DNA from: JBOGEB01 sp050743125
GTDB lineage: Bacteria; Actinomycetota; Nitriliruptoria; Euzebyales; Egibacteraceae
Direction: 5' to 3'
Assembly (NCBI GenBank): GCA_050743125.1
Contig: JBOGEB010000096.1
Location: forward strand, 1-15,239
Length of the DNA: 15,239 bases
Positions 14,404 through 15,239 of this stretch are shown here, in pieces. The notes under the pieces are model-generated. The model was not told the origin of the DNA. It searched no databases and was given only the letters and a program-made list of their open reading frames with translations. Position 1 is the first letter of the stretch, and every line of letters begins with the position of its first letter. The translations under genes were made by a program, and so were the position numbers.

Positions 14404-15239
14404 ACCCCGCGCTGCTCCTGGCCGGGCACGGCACGGCGAGTCCGGCGGGGAGCGCCGAGTGCTTCGCCCTGGCCGGCCGGGTGCGGGCGCTCGCGCCGGA
14501 GGTCCCGGTCGGCACGGGGTTCCTCGAGCTCGCGCCGCCCCCGCTGGAGGTCGCGATCGGCGACCTCGTCGCCCAGGGACACCGGCACGTCGTGGTCGTC
14601 CCGCTCGTGCTCGCTGGCGCAGCACACGCCAAGACCGACATCCCGGCGGGCGTGCTACGCGCGCGCCGGGACTTCCCCGACGTGCGCTTCAGCTACGGCC
14701 GGCATCTCGGCATCCACCCGGACCTCCTCGCCGTCATCGACGAGCGGCTCGCTGCGACCGTGCCTGCCGGACAGCGATCCGAGACCGCCGTCCTGCTCGT
14801 CGGGCGCGGCTCCTCCGACCCCGATGCGAACGCCGACCTCCACAAGGTCGCGCGGCTGCTGTGGGAGGGGCGGGACTGGCCGATCGTCGAGGTGTGCTTC
14901 GTGGGCATCACCGGCCCCCGGGTGCCGGAGGGGCTGGAGCGCTGCCGCCGCCTGGGCGCCGGTCGCGTCGCTGTCGTGCCGTACTTCCTCTTCACCGGCG
15001 TGCTCGAGCGGCGCGTCCATGAGCAGTCCGCCGCGTTCGCCACGGCGCATCCCGACGTCGCCGTCCAGGTCGCCCGCTACCTCGGCCCCGACGACCGCGT
15101 CGCCGGACTCGTCCTGGAGCGCTACCGCGAGGCGCTGCGCGGCGAGGCGTGGATGACCTGCGACACCTGCATTCACCGGGTCGCGCTGCCGGGATTCGCA
15201 AGCAAGGTCGGCGCCCCTCTCAGCACGGGTGTCGAAGCT
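14400..15239 (+). CDS. cbiX: Sirohydrochlorin cobaltochelatase CbiX, long form (3' end outside window)
   Basis: There are 280 codons up to the window edge with no stop. CbiX inserts cobalt into sirohydrochlorin at the start of the anaerobic-type route without ATP. The protein has two homologous chelatase halves. Active-site histidines are His10 (LLAGHGTASP) and His76 (AGAAHAKTDIP). The second half begins near VLLVGRGSSDPDANADL, with VVPYFLFTGVLERRV after it. Near the end, MTCDTC (Met252, Cys254, Cys257) matches the MXCXXC motif linked to a [4Fe-4S] cluster in long CbiX proteins, followed by HRVALPGF. Only a short tail, often His-rich in this family, should be missing. GTG 14400 overlaps the cobH stop by 4 nt. 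SirB-type ferrochelatase for siroheme is an alternative activity for this fold, but the operon favours cobalt. Confidence 0.93.
   Translation, partial: MNPALLLAGHGTASPAGSAECFALAGRVRALAPEVPVGTGFLELAPPPLEVAIGDLVAQGHRHVVVVPLVLAGAAHAKTDIPAGVLRARRDFPDVRFSYGRHLGIHPDLLAVIDERLAATVPAGQRSETAVLLVGRGSSDPDANADLHKVARLLWEGRDWPIVEVCFVGITGPRVPEGLERCRRLGAGRVAVVPYFLFTGVLERRVHEQSAAFATAHPDVAVQVARYLGPDDRVAGLVLERYREALRGEAWMTCDTCIHRVALPGFASKVGAPLSTGVEA

Overview
The window is a single, very GC-rich, one-direction (+ strand) block of cobalamin (vitamin B12) corrin-ring genes. Gene content, start-codon use (many GTG), protein style and the CobN/ChlD/CobO set point to a high-GC actinobacterium. A run of exactly 100 Ns (13952-14051) shows it is a draft assembly, possibly metagenomic. 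No RNA gene, transposase or CRISPR array was seen, and no intergenic stretch exceeds 4 bases.

Layout, left to right: 3' part of cobQ (1-606); cobN (611-4141), the large cobaltochelatase subunit; a fused AAA+/VWA chelatase subunit of ChlD type (4128-6044); cobO (6041-6640); cobB (6637-7968); cobI (7965-8681); cobM (8678-9448); cbiD (9423-10670); cobL (CbiE-CbiT fusion, 10667-11872); a cbiG-cobJ fusion (11869-13539); a small 2[4Fe-4S] ferredoxin (13536-13712); cobH, interrupted by the N gap (13709-14403); and cbiX, running off the right edge (14400-15239). Eleven of the twelve junctions overlap, nine of them by exactly 4 nt (ATGA or GTGA), so this looks like one translationally coupled operon.

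Together the genes cover most of the route from sirohydrochlorin/precorrin-2 to adenosylcobyric acid: methylations (CobI, CobJ, CobM, CbiD, CbiE/T), ring contraction and lactone opening (CobJ, CbiG), methyl migration (CobH), a,c-amidation (CobB), adenosylation (CobO) and the remaining amidations (CobQ). The set is a hybrid. CbiX, CbiD and CbiG are hallmarks of the early-cobalt (anaerobic) route, while CobN plus a ChlD-type ATPase is the late-cobalt (aerobic) chelatase. CobG, CobF, CobK/CbiJ and the nucleotide-loop genes are not in the window.

The most interesting signals lie inside genes. (1) The chelatase gene has a C7 run followed by a 50-bp perfect palindrome in the linker between its ATPase and VWA domains. 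A -1 slip there would stop nine codons later and give a 365-residue ATPase-only protein, the size of the missing small subunit (ChlI). (2) At least four genes of the operon (chlD, cobI, cbiD/cobL, cobH) carry palindromic or tandem GC-rich repeats that keep the reading frame, suggesting a repeat family that tolerates or targets coding DNA. (3) One of these repeats has duplicated the ribosome-binding site and start codon of cobL. (4) A stand-alone ferredoxin is coupled directly behind the ring-contraction fusion enzyme.
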